64,000 bases of DNA from Puccinellia tenuiflora (lineage: Eukaryota > Streptophyta > Magnoliopsida > Poales > Poaceae), in the NCBI GenBank assembly GCA_012064385.1, contig QRDG01000236.1:124430-188429 (forward strand), given 5' to 3'. Positions within the stretch are counted from its first letter, which is position 1, and each line of letters opens with the position of its first letter. Shown here in pieces: positions 48,201 to 57,809 of this stretch. Under the pieces are notes generated by a model. It worked only from the letters and a program-made list of their open reading frames with translations. It was not told the DNA's origin and searched no databases. The translations under genes were made by a program, and so were the position numbers.

Positions 48201-48943
48201 AATTTGGAGGTTCTTTCACATATTTTCTCCACAATCCGTTCTTCCAGTTGTTGAATTGCTGGGCCATCTTGCTAAGAGTCCATTCCTTGACTTTATCCTG
48301 CCTCTTCTGTGGGAGATCTGCCGGTAGGGTGAAAGAAGCCAATATCGAGGCCCAAAGGGTATCTTTAATTCTTTCCTCGAGATATTTTGCGCCAATGTTG
48401 GCTTTCTTCGGCTTATTCCATTCTGCAACGGTGATCGGGACCATGTCCCTAACAAGAACACCGCATTGAGCTACATATTTAGTGTAGATTCCTTCGGGTT
48501 TCTCCGGTTTGCCTTTTACACTAACTTCATCGATCGACAACTTTGCACCATCCGGCAGCTTTACCCCTTGGTTCGGGCCTCGTTTAGGGATTGACAACTT
48601 AGATCCAGAGGGCTAAAAGAAAAATGTTTCGTTAATAAGTGCAATATAAATCAATTAATGCATCTAGCTAGTGATCAACAAGACTAATATATACCTCGTC
48701 GGAGTTTTCTAACGGCACTTCTTCGTCGTCGTTGTCGTCTCTGAAATTTTCTAACTCAACTCCCTCACCGGAGTCATTCAAACATTTCGCACTGAAATCT
48801 TCGTCGTCTTCTTCGCCGGAATCTTCTCCATCAGAATTGGGTCCTGCAGCCCTATCATATATAATTGCTTGCATCCGGTCTTCATTCTCCTCGTCTCGGA
48901 TGAAGGGGGCGTCGTCTCGGGTGATGGGGGCGTCGTCCTCCAT
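45280..48943 (-). pseudogene. CACTA TnpA-like (Transposase_24) plus Ulp1-like C48 protease gene, broken
   Basis: Minus-strand exons are 48695-48943, 46338-48612 (may contain further splits), 46061-46240, 45855-45965, 45692-45760, 45495-45599 and 45280-45415, with GT-AG junctions. The first part is acidic (DGEDSGEEDDEDF). It is followed by a Plant transposase Ptta/En/Spm-type domain (MAQQFNNWKNGLWRKYV; WPEFAAYKKSAIAVARSTQ; DRSKFWLFANGA) and a basic, proline-rich linker. The C-terminal half is Ulp1-like: MRECRMGGIWDIGFIDPD, FHFILFIIRLDEGEVEVWDS (His, Asp), LRQP, GTQLCGYYVCEYIH (Gln, Cys). Lesions: frameshift near 47550; frameshift plus stop near 46860; frameshift near 46450; TGA at 45721-45723; TAG at 45579-45581. 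TnpA-type proteins bind subterminal repeats. The linked Ulp1-like domain is common in grass CACTA elements, but its role is not settled. Confidence 0.85.
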
Positions 48944-49059
48944 AGCTCAATGTCACTGCAAATTTTTAATTCATAGCAAACAACTTTAAATTTCATTGCA
49001 ACTAAAAATAACATTGCTTTGATAAATTTTCAAACTTTGCTACTAAAATTTTCTAACTT

Positions 49060-49345
49060 AGCAATATTTCAAACTTAGCAATATTTCTAACTTAGCAATA
49101 TTTTCTAACTTAGCAATATTTCTAACTTAGCAATATTTCTAACTTAGGAATATTTCTAACTTAGCAATATTTCTAACTTAGGAATATTTCTAACTTAGCA
49201 ATATTTCTAACTTCGCAATATTTCTAACTTAGGAATATTTCTAACTTAGCAATATTTCTAACTTAGCAATATTTCTAACTTAGGAATATTTCTAACTTAG
49301 CAATATTTCTAACTTAGCAATATTTCTAACTTAGCAATATTTCTA
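49060..49345. repeat. 17-bp tandem repeat, about 16 copies
   Basis: Unit tttctaacttagcaata (17 bp) with few variants (taggaata, tcgcaata). It lies in the probable first intron upstream of the TnpA-like gene. Related AT-rich words (taataacctaaa) continue to 49650. Confidence 0.9.
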
Positions 49346-49654
49346 AACAAAATTGCTAAGTTTCAAAATTGCTAACTTTCAAAATTGCTACACTAAAAAT
49401 TGATAACCTATAATAACCTAAAAATGATAACCTATAATAAGCTAAACAATAATAAGCTAAAATAATCTAAACAAAATTGCTACACTAATAATAACCTAAA
49501 ATAATCTAAACAAAATTGCTAAGTTTCAAAATTGCTAAACTTTCAAAATTGCTAACTTTCAAAATTGCTACACTAAAAATTGATAACCTATAATAAGCCA
49601 AACAATAATAAGCTAAACAATAATAACCTAAACAATAATAACCTAAAAATGAAA

Positions 49655-50040
49655 AAAAAACCTCAATGCTTGTAGGCCGAGGCAGTGGCGGAGGTGGCCG
49701 GAGGCCGGCGATGGCGGAGGAGGGCACAGCGGAGGGCGGCGTGGAGGGCGCGGCGGAGGGTGGTGGAGGCGCAGCGGCGGAGCTGGAGGGCACAGCGGAG
49801 GGCGGCGTGGAGGGAGCGGCGGAGGGCGGTGGAGACCGGTGGAGGAGGCGCAGCGCGGCGGAGGGCCGCACGTGGCGGTGTGGCCGGTGGAGGAGGCGCA
49901 GCGCGGCGGAGGGCGTGGAGGGCGTCCGCGGCGGAGGGAGGCGGCGCCGTCGACGGCGTGGAGTGGCGCGGTGGAGGTCGGCCGCGCGCGGCAGAAGGAG
50001 GCGATGGCACGACGGAGGGGCGCGCGGAGAAGTCGATTTT
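49655..50040 (-). other. GC-rich 5'-UTR-like segment in the CACTA
   Basis: Minus strand: a purely GC-rich stretch (ggcgga-type repeats on the plus strand), then caagcattgag|gtttttt at about 49660, which looks like a splice donor. The right end of the element has a similar GC-rich block before a donor at about 53000. The overlapping ORFs here (188, 184 and 127 aa) are repeat translations without domains. Confidence 0.45.
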
Positions 50041-50069
50041 GGGGAATGAATCGGCGGTGGGCTTGTTAA

Positions 50070-50235
50070 ACTGTTCGAAACAAGCCTTTAGCACCGGTTG
50101 TTCTAAACAACCGGTACAAAAGGGTCTTTTGTACCGGTTGTTTAGAACAACCGGTGCTAAAGGCTTGTTTTTGGGCCGCGGCAAAACTTTGCGCGCGAAA
50201 ACCCCTTTAGTACCGGTTGTCCATAACAACCGGTA
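50070..50235. repeat. Internal block of CACTA subterminal repeats
   Basis: A palindromic cluster of caaccggtac and gtaccggttg motifs (50092, 50109, 50132, 50147, 50210, 50226), 3.5 kb inside the right end and without any CACTA terminus nearby. Confidence 0.85.
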
Positions 50236-50253
50236 CTAATGGGCTTTTGTTTT

Positions 50254-50360
50254 TTCTCTCTTATTTTTTCTTTCTTATGTTTTCTGTTTATTTTTTCTTT
50301 CTTATGTTTTCTGTTTATTTTTTCTTTCTTATGTTTTCTGTTTATTTTTTCTCTCTTATT
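50254..50360. repeat. T-rich 29-bp tandem repeat, about 4 copies
   Basis: Unit tttttctttcttatgttttc followed by tgttta, repeated four times with a degenerate last copy. Confidence 0.85.
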
Positions 50361-50738
50361 TTTTCTATCTATTTGTTTGAGATTGGAGGTGAATTTATTT
50401 AATTAAAAAAATTGGAATTCGAACTCCATTAATTCATTAATTAAATTTATAAATTCAATATCTTTTCATCTGTTTATCAGAAAAATGCAATTAAAATATC
50501 AATTTGTTGATAAAAATGTAATCTATCTATTTATATAATATATATATTCATTGAAGTCCGAAGGAGCCGGGCCGTCCCCCTCGTACCTGGCGAGACCCAA
50601 TATTTTGCATACATATGCATGAATATCACACACATCTCCGGAAGTTGATAGTTTAGGACGCAAGTTTTCAAAAGCAAGTAGTAACCTAAACTACGATCAC
50701 AGACAAGAGAACTGCAATGGCGATCACAGACTCTGAAA

Positions 50739-51135
50739 CTAACTTCGACCGGTTCCTGAGCCGCGGGGTGCTGAGCCGCCGGCGCTGCGCATCCAAAGAG
50801 AAGGAACCCTCACAGGGTCATAGCTCACGTGAGAAGGAACCCTCTGAAGAAACGACCACCTACTGTCATACTGCCTATCCAATAGATACATGTAGCGACG
50901 GACATGCTCATCCTCCTCCCTGATACGGAGATGTACCACCTCCTCGGGGGCCGGCTCCCTCTGCACTGAGCGTGGCCCACGCGACTGCCACCACAGAAGA
51001 TCCGGGTCGACGACGTCACCCGGATTCCTCACCAAGCTGCGCGTCCCGGAAGGTAGCACCTCCCAGTGCCAGCCCGGTGGAGCCCAGTCCCGCACATCGC
51101 CCCTCTGGTCCAACATGGACACGTCGCCGAGAACA
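50739..51135 (-). CDS. Orphan transposon exon, unknown function, about 131 aa
   Basis: An AG acceptor (ttttgacttag|gtgttc) at about 51140 opens a frame reading VLGDVSMLDQRGDVRDW, then WEVLPSGTRSLVRNPGDVVD, LLWWQSRGPRSVQREPAPE and RRYMYLLDRQYDSRWSFLQR, ending in a stop at 50739. It is hydrophilic and Arg/Trp-rich, with no signal peptide or known domain that I recognise. It lies within the CACTA next to the TnpD stub and may be the tail of a TnpD-type gene whose body was deleted. Function not assigned. Confidence 0.45.
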
Positions 51136-51278
51136 CCTAAGTCAAAATTTTGTTACAATGGAAGAGTGATGAGGTTGCAGATATGAGTTTAGATGTGATA
51201 TGGCAATGGCGGCCAAGCCTACATATATATAGTGAGAAATTACGGGAAGACGAAGGTGGGAAGCGGTGGAAAAAGCAT

Positions 51279-51700
51279 ACGGATCGTGTGTTTCCTTCGA
51301 GCACTTGTGGGCCGTTGGATCGGAAGCACACGGATCGTGTGTTTCCTTCGAGCGCTTGTGAGCCGTTGGATCAGAAGCACACGGATCGTGTGTTTCCTTC
51401 GAGCACTTGTGAGCCGTTGGATCGGAAGCACACGGATCGTGTGTTTCCTTCGAGCACTTGTTAGCCGTTGGATCAGAAGCACACGGATCGTGTGTTTCTT
51501 TAGAGCGCTTGTGAGCCATTGGATCAGAAGCACACGGATCGTGTGTTTCCTTCGAGCGCTTGTGAGCTATTGGATCAGGGCCTTTAGTACCGGTTCGTGT
51601 TACCAACCGGGACTAAAGAAACACACGGATCGTGTGTTTCTTTCAAGCGCTTGTGAGCCGTTGGATCAGGGGTGTGTTTCTTTTGAGGGCTTGTGAGCTG
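51279..51700. repeat. 51-bp tandem array, 7-8 copies, each with a CACACG..CGTGTG palindrome
   Basis: The core cggatcgtgtg recurs at 51280, 51331, 51382, 51433, 51484 and 51535, exactly 51 bp apart, then at 51626 after an inserted CACTA-subterminal-like palindrome (51580-51618: tttagtaccggttcg ... ccaaccgggactaaag). Each unit holds cacacggatcgtgtg and cttgtgagccgttggatc. ORFs on both strands through it are repeat translations. Confidence 0.92.
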
Positions 51701-51747
51701 TTAGATCTGCACTCCCACCTCATCCACAGGTACACCTTCTAATCGCC

Positions 51748-51755
51748 TATAAATA
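51748..51755 (+). promoter_or_regulatory. TATA box downstream of the 51-bp array
   Basis: tataaata within gcctataaatagcg. It lies about 50 bp after the tandem array and 60 bp before an inverted repeat, pointing on the plus strand, antisense to the transposon genes. A start site near 51780 would be expected if used. Confidence 0.45.
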
Positions 51756-51808
51756 GCGACGTCCCTGCAGCGAACGGCACACAACGAGCGTCTACCTTTG
51801 CCACCGAA

Positions 51809-51980
51809 CCCAATGGTTGGATTTAGCCTACCCGCTGGCATGTTCCCTAGCATTATTGTGTTTGTCCTTGTTCGTCGGCCAGCCATTGGAGCCACCTCCT
51901 GTAGGTCGGTGAATAAGGACAACACAACGACGCTGTTGGAAACACAAGCCCTCGGGTAGGTTGAATCCAACCACTGGATT
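51809..51980 (+). repeat. Imperfect inverted repeat able to form a long hairpin
   Basis: Left arm 51809-51872 (aacccaatggttggattt ... ttgtccttgttc) and right arm 51912-51980 (aataaggacaacac ... aatccaaccactggatt) are reverse complements with scattered mismatches and small gaps. The loop is about 40 nt. Confidence 0.75.
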
Positions 51981-52027
51981 AGGGTGACACAATGATGAAT
52001 TGCCGAGGAGGTGGGAGTGGTGACACA

Positions 52028-52234
52028 AAAATAATTGGGCATGAAGCCTTGTCGCAACAGGTGGGAGTGTATGGTTCTTACGCTCGGGTAATTCCTCGTA
52101 TTCCGACATTCATCACATGGACAAATCATAAAACCATTCTTCAGCTTGTTTAACTTAACCACATCGAGAAAACGATGCATGCCATCAATGAACTCGGGAC
52201 GGCGTCGATCACCGTACATCCATTCTCGGCTCAT
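52028..52234 (-). pseudogene. TnpD N-terminal stub (transposase-associated domain)
   Basis: After an AG acceptor (gtaatgcag|atgagc) the minus strand reads MSREWMYGDRRRPEFIDGMH, CPCDECRNTRNYPSV and HLLRQGFMPNYF. This is the N-terminal zinc-binding-type domain found before Tnp2 in CACTA TnpD proteins. After residue 69 the family resemblance stops and the sequence runs into the inverted repeat at 51809-51980. The DDE catalytic part is missing. Confidence 0.8.
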
Positions 52235-52402
52235 CTGCATTACATAAATACATCAAAAACCATTACACCAGCTAAATAATGAATAGAGATACATGACCAC
52301 ATTAATTAATACAAGTTCATCACATTAAAACCAAAGTAGAGTAGTGCCCAAATGTAATACATAGTTCTCACGAAACATACATCAATCGAAACTAACATAC
52401 AA

Positions 52403-52890
52403 CTATGTAAAGAATTTAAATCCAACAACAAATGCGATAAGAATCGCAACCAAGGTAACTATTGAACCAACAGCATAATGATACCAAGCCTCTTGACTAA
52501 TGACATATTTTCTAATCTTTTTAAGTTTGACGCGCATTGCATCCGTCTTCATCTCGTGAGCAGCGACGACGTCGGCAAGCTCGACCCCGTGAGCATCAAC
52601 AATGTCGGCAATCTTAAAGTCCAATACCATCTTCTCTTCCAGGCATTGGAGACGAAGATCTTCACTTATCTTCAATTTTGCTTTCAAATCGTTGTTTTCT
52701 TTTTCTAAAAACTCGACAATAGGGTCGGCTGGAATTTTCGGTTCAACTACCTCCTAAATAAAAAATATATCTAAGTCAAGTTGGTCGGCATGATTGTTAT
52801 AACCACGAAACTAAATAAATATTTATAAAAATATACCACATCCGAATCATAGACCGGACGAGGGCCGACGGGGACGGTTATCAAAACCAT
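52403..52890 (-). CDS. CACTA-borne small protein: coiled coil plus C-terminal membrane helix, 134 aa, two exons
   Basis: Exon 1 is 52837-52890 (MVLITVPVGPRPVYDSDV|gtatat). Exon 2 is 52403-52753 after ttatttag. Phase 0. The middle is charged and heptad-like (FLEKENNDLKAKLKISED, DAMRVKLKKIRKYV). The end is a single hydrophobic helix (AVGSIVTLVAILIAFVVGF) close to the stop. I recall similar ORFs near the 5' end of other grass CACTA elements, but know no function. The topology resembles a tail-anchored protein. The frame is intact. Confidence 0.65.
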
Positions 52891-53389
52891 GACACTATAC
52901 ATATAAAAAAACATAAGAAAATTATACAAGAAATAATTATGCATTTAAATCATATAACTAACATTTTTTAAAATAAAAGATAAAAAAGAGGCTCACCGAG
53001 GTGGTGTCGGTTACGGAGCGGCGCGGGCGATCGACGGCGGTGAGGAGGGGACGGGACGACACTATATGAAACCACAAATTATACTTTAATTTGAGCTCAA
53101 AATGCATATAAAATAAATGAAATCCCTAACGTAGGCATTTCATCAAACACCTTGCAAGCACTACAAAAATCAAACTTGCTAAACTTGCAACAAAGTGAGC
53201 TAAACTTGAAATGCCGGAAGAGAAGATGAAGAAGTTGCTAACCCTTGTATAGGGTGCCACAAATCTTCACAAATGTTGATGGAAAATGGGGTGAATTAGA
53301 GCTTGGGAGAGAGGAAAAATAGAGTTGGGCTCGGGTTGCTCAAAAAATGGAGCTGACCGGCTCGGGGTGGAAGAAGATATATAGGCAGA

Positions 53390-53690
53390 GCCTCTTTAGT
53401 ACCGGTTGTTATTGCCAACCGATACTAAAGAGTAGCCTTTAGTACCGGTTGTTTTAAATAGCCGGTACTAAAGGGCTGGCCGTGGGCCACCAACCGTGGC
53501 CGCATGTGCACCAACCCTTTAATACCGGTTGGTTTTAACAACCGGTACTAAAGAGTAGCCTTTAGTACCGGTTGTTAACACCAACCGGTACTAAAGGGTT
53601 GGAGGCTTGACGCAGATATACAACCGGTGCTAATAACCCCGTTTAGTACCGTTTTTTGGACAACCGGTACTAAAGGGGGTGCACCGTTGC
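53390..53690. repeat. Right subterminal repeats of the CACTA element
   Basis: Copies of tagtaccggttg and caaccggtactaaag at about 53397, 53441, 53465, 53522, 53541, 53562, 53583 and 53662, in both orientations, up to the terminal inverted repeat. Confidence 0.85.
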
Positions 53691-53710
53691 CCCCTTTTCT
53701 ACTAGTGTTG

Positions 53711-54910
53711 ATCCACCGGGCCCCCTACATCAGTGGCTCAAAGTCACTCACACGTGATGATATGGGTCTAGATGAAGCATGATATGATTAAGCAACAATA
53801 TACATGTATCTGCACGGGAGTACATAACGCATTAGTTGAACCACAGATATCTTTGTTTTGCTGTAGGGTTGAGAAAGACTTTGGGGCTTACTGGCTACCA
53901 CATGAAGTGTGGTGTGATAGACGGACAAAGTTTTTTTTTTTTTCCTGTAGGGTTCGGCAGCCAACATTAAAAGCTTGACCACCTCCTAGAAAAATCACGG
54001 ACGGTAGTATTTTCACTGCCACAATTTGCTGCCCTAGTGGAAGCAGTCACGTTGTGACGTGGACTTGCACACAAGATGAGAAACTACAGTGGACAAGCAG
54101 CTGGCCCGTACACCCACTCGTAATTCATAAAAGTGGTCACGGTGTTGCAGTCGCACAGGATAAGGTCTCAGTCGTATCAGCCATAAGGTCAGCGCATGGT
54201 CCACGTCCCTTCCCCTCACGTGCGACACACTGTCCCTGATTTGCGACAGAGTGTCTATGCGACAAAAGCACAAGGGCAGGGGCAGCTCCAAGCCTCCAAC
54301 GGGAGGCCCATTTTGAACATTAAATATATTTGTTTTTGTCAGTTTGGATCGCCTTACAAATACATGTTTGACTATGTCCGTATGATGCACCAAATGGTGC
54401 AACCTATTTTGACCAGAGACATGTCTGTGTAGTCACTAATTGAGTGTGTATTGCGGCAACGAGCTTCGCGCGCTACTATCAACGCGCTTGGACGGAGAAG
54501 CGGCGAGAGTGTCCTCGCCATGTTCAATATAGTTGACATTGGTTGCTTATAAAACTCTGTTTCCGATATGGGCTCAGCGCAAACGACGTATGTCCGTTGC
54601 CAAGTTTAGGACGGTCAGAAAGCCTTATGTTCTAAATTGTTGCTTAACAATGCCTTGTTTATTTTAGTTGTATATTTGTTGTACTTATATTACAAATCCC
54701 TGCTTAACAATGCTTTTTTAGTTTAGTTTTAGATATATTTAACATGAACAATGCATTGTTCATAGGGCTTGCTAGACGCTGGCCACGATGCGGCGGCCGT
54801 GAAGACGTAGGAGCGGGGTCCCGTCCATGGTGCAATGAAGTCGACGTCCCCGGGAGCAAGACTTTTGTGCAGTAGGAGCTGATGTAGAACACAACGAGTC
54901 TGGCGAACAT
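53711..54910. other. Spacer between CACTA and LTR elements, no gene recognised
   Basis: Short ORFs (54034-54402, 54704-54944) overlap on both strands and have no recognisable domain. An 11-bp T run sits at about 53932. Confidence 0.4.
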
Positions 54911-54957
54911 GAAGAGTAACAAGCTTCTCGAACTTCAATCCCACGTATCACCGTGGG
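54911..54957 (-). mobile_element. Left piece of a TGAAAG-family LTR split by the element at 54958
   Basis: gaagagtaacaagcttctcg and cacgtatcaccgtggg match, in reverse complement, the LTR interior at about 22190-22225. The same LTR continues after the insertion at 60445 (ggaactcaaacc). To the left of 54911 the match stops abruptly. Confidence 0.75.
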
Positions 54958-56100
54958 TGATCAGTGGCATTTGTATCCAAATTGCAAGCATGTTTATGTG
55001 CATAATTCACTCACATTTGAAGCTATGTTGACTAATTATGCTACTGAAATAATAATAAATAAACTATATTCATTACTTGAGTTATTTTACAGCCTTGTTG
55101 TCATATCTGCAGGATTGGTGCGCAAAGGCACCAAAATTCTACACCAAGGCTGAGTAAGGATCTGCTGGAGACATGTGCTTAGTGAGCAAGGGCCTGAACA
55201 GAAAAGAGCAGGGATCTTCTTGGGCAGAAAGAAGAGAAGTGGAGGGACCAAGCTGCAAAAGAACCAGATCAGATCAAGAAGAAAAGGGGCAGCCAGCTCC
55301 AATCGTGAGGCAGGCCTAGCACTTATATTCCCCAATCCCCATCCTCTTCACCACCGGCCGCCGCTGCGGCCAGGCCAGGCGTGGCGGTGCGCCGCCGCAA
55401 CTCCACCGCGCCACCAGCCAACACCACGAGCTGCACCGTCCCCTGCGTCTCGACCTCCTGCCCTTCACCAACGACTCAGCGACGACGACCTCCCCAAGAA
55501 CTACGATCTGCTGCTCTTCCTCAACCTCCTCAACTGCTGCTGCTCTTCCGTATCTGTCCCTGTCTCGTACCTTGCTTCCCCTTCGTCTGTATATGTCCCT
55601 GTCTCGTACCTTGCTTCTCCTGCTTCCAGAACGGCTAAACTCTTGGTCCTTCAATTCTCTGTGTAAACTGTTTTGATCATTCATCTATGAGTAGATCTTG
55701 TATGGTTGAGTACTGGCAGCGTTTTGAGTGACACATCTCGCTGTTGATTCTGAATTCTACTTGATTTATGCATCTTTGCTTGATCTGTGGCGTGTATGGC
55801 TAGTCTCTGCATGCTCGTTTTGTTGCAACATCTTTCCTTTGTCCCCAATTGCTTGTTAACTCACTTGGATCTGGACTGACAACCCAGAAAAGAGTGATCT
55901 TCATGCTTTGAATTTTCTCCTTCCTTAACCTGCTAAAAAACCCTTGCTGGCAAGACTAGTCTCTGCCAGTTGCTTGAAGTAATTCTCTTTCCCTATCTAA
56001 ACCGTGCTTGGACCCTTGTAGTGGACCTGATTGACAACCAAGAACCTACAAGTTAAAATTCTGAATTTACTCTGCTAAAATCCTTTCTCTGCTTGAGCTC

Positions 56101-56312
56101 CCTCTCGAGGGAAAAAATCCTCTCGAGGAAAAAACCTCTCGAGGCAAAAATCCTCTCGAGGCAAAAATCCTCTCGAGGCAAAAATCCTCTCGAGGGAAAA
56201 AACCTCAAGGCAAAAATCCTCTCGAGGGAAAAAACCCTCTCGAGGCAAAAATCCTCTCGAGGGAAAAAGCCTCTCGAGGGAAAAACCCTCTCGAGGGAAA
56301 AATCCTCTCGAG
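56101..56312. repeat. 17-bp tandem array in the 5' LTR (CTCGAG units, about 13)
   Basis: Unit cctctcgaggcaaaaat with variants (gggaaaaaa, one ctcaagg). The 3' LTR has the same array at 60112-60294 with about 11 units, which explains most of the 31-bp length difference. ORFs such as the one at 56053-56343 are translations of the array. Confidence 0.92.
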
Positions 56313-56646
56313 GAGTCGTCAGTTGAAACCTACTGCTTTGCAACCTGCTCCTTTGAAGTTGACCTAGCTTTAGCCGAAGATTGAATGTTGATCACCTAGT
56401 CCCTGTGGAGAACACGACAACTCGCAGTTGGGCGAAATACCTACTGCTATATTTGCACTACGATCAAATTGGCGCCGTTGCCGGGGACTAGTGTCGAACA
56501 ATTGAGTTAGGCTATAGACTAGGTCTTTATTTGTCTTTGGTGTGCATATTTTTAACCTCTAACCTTTGTCCTAGTTATTTTCTGTGTTCCTCTTTGTTTC
56601 TTCTTCCTTTTGTGCAGATTGTAGTTGAACAAGTTTCACCTTGGAT

Positions 56647-57809
56647 ATGGCATTCTATTCAGATCATCATGGACAGGTGAATGATTGCTCCATTACTATG
56701 GAAAAAATTCAAGAACATGAAAGTAAGCTTTCTCAAAGATTGCATCAATTGGCTTTTGAGCGAGGTATAGTTTAGATGATGGGCCTATGCATTCTGATCA
56801 GTATTCCTTTGGTAATCCTCATGCTGCTCATGTATGTCACATTTGTGGTATTCATGGCCATACACCTGCTGATTGTCAGTGTGGTGGTTATTCACCCACT
56901 CCAGATTGTTTTGGCATGAAATTTGCTCCACAGCATGGTGCATACCACAACAATTATTCCCCTGGATGGCCTGAAAACCCAAGTATGACATATAGGAACA
57001 GCAGCCCACCTATCTCATCATTTTCTCCTAGTTATCCAGTGCAGGAATTTAGGTGTCCAGAGAAGAATCAAGAACATCAATTCTATGCAGCTCCAGCTTA
57101 TGCCCCTGAATTTCATCAAGAACATCCTCAGTCAAGTGCTCAGTCCACTCCTCAAGAAGAGCATTCATCATGGGTATCAGAATTCAAGAAGAAACAACAA
57201 GAGTTGATGGACCAGATGAACTCACAAGTGATGCAGCTGAATGAAAGGCTTTCACAATTAGCAACACCTGAGCCCAAGACAGGAGAGATTAAAGAAGCTG
57301 CTGCAGTAAAAGATGAAGATAAAGAAGAGCTTCAAGTGGACAAAGATGTTGTCATTCTAGAGGGTGACAAAATAGGTTTATCTAACCCTCTTGATGACAT
57401 GTTTCCTTGTGAACATTCTGTCACTACCTTGCATTGCATGATACCATCTCTAAAGGAAGAAATGAAAAATGATTTGCCCAAACTTGATAATGCACATTCT
57501 CTCAGCAACATTGCTCATTCTCATGATGATAACACCTACTATTCATATGCTGGAATTATGTTGAAGGATGCATGCTTTAATGTTGCTCATATCACACCCC
57601 TGAATGCTTATCATCCTCAGCATGTGCTTTATTGCTATACTTATATTATTGGGTACTCAATTGATGATATTGTGGGCCTTTGCCCTGTCACTTTCACTCT
57701 TTGTTTCTGTGAGAATATTCTCAGGCTGTCACTTGTGTACCACTCCTTGAGGACCAAAATGGTTCGAGTCGATATCCCCTGGGATCCTGGTGGATTCATG
57801 GCATGGTGA
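56647..57809 (+). pseudogene. Gag-like protein with CCHC zinc knuckle, frameshifted near its start
   Basis: The long frame at 56787-57809 (340 aa) contains CHICGIHGHTPADC, a CX2CX4HX4C zinc knuckle. It then has a Pro/Ser/His-rich stretch and a charged coiled-coil part (KKKQQELMDQMNSQVMQLNE). An upstream frame from ATG 56647 (MAFYSDHHGQ...) stops at 56776 and is one base out of register with it, so one indel near 56770 probably splits an original ORF. The knuckle lies near the N-terminus rather than after a capsid, so most of the Gag is gone or divergent. The tail after residue 230 is unrecognised. Zinc knuckles of this type bind element RNA. Confidence 0.65.

Larger units (their letters stand above)
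44807..53707 (-). mobile_element. CACTA (En/Spm-like) DNA transposon, 8.9 kb, TSD TTG
   Basis: Left end CACTAGTAGAGAA (44807) and right end TTTTCTACTAGTG (to 53707) are inverted. Flanks TTG (44804-44806) and TTG (53708-53710) give the 3-bp duplication of this superfamily. Many subterminal motifs such as ttagtaccggttg occur at both ends. Coding is on the minus strand: a small membrane ORF, a TnpD stub and a broken TnpA/Ulp1-like gene. The large DDE transposase body (TnpD) is absent, so the copy is non-autonomous. Confidence 0.95.

Noticed and set aside
49506..50239. ORFs of 188, 184, 127 and 121 aa
   Set aside because: GC-rich repetitive 5'-UTR-like sequence within the CACTA. Frames overlap on both strands and no domain is present.
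51142..51696. Two 154-aa repetitive ORFs, and possible CRISPR-like spacing
   Set aside because: The 51-bp units are contiguous tandem repeats without unique spacers, in plant DNA. The ORFs are repeat translations because 51 is a multiple of 3.
55175..55684. 163-aa and 122-aa ORFs, repeated at 59182-59696
   Set aside because: They occur in the same place in both LTRs of one element and have no domain. This is LTR sequence.
56053..56343. 96-aa repetitive ORF (and 59812-60373 counterparts)
   Set aside because: Translation of the CTCGAG tandem array in the LTRs.
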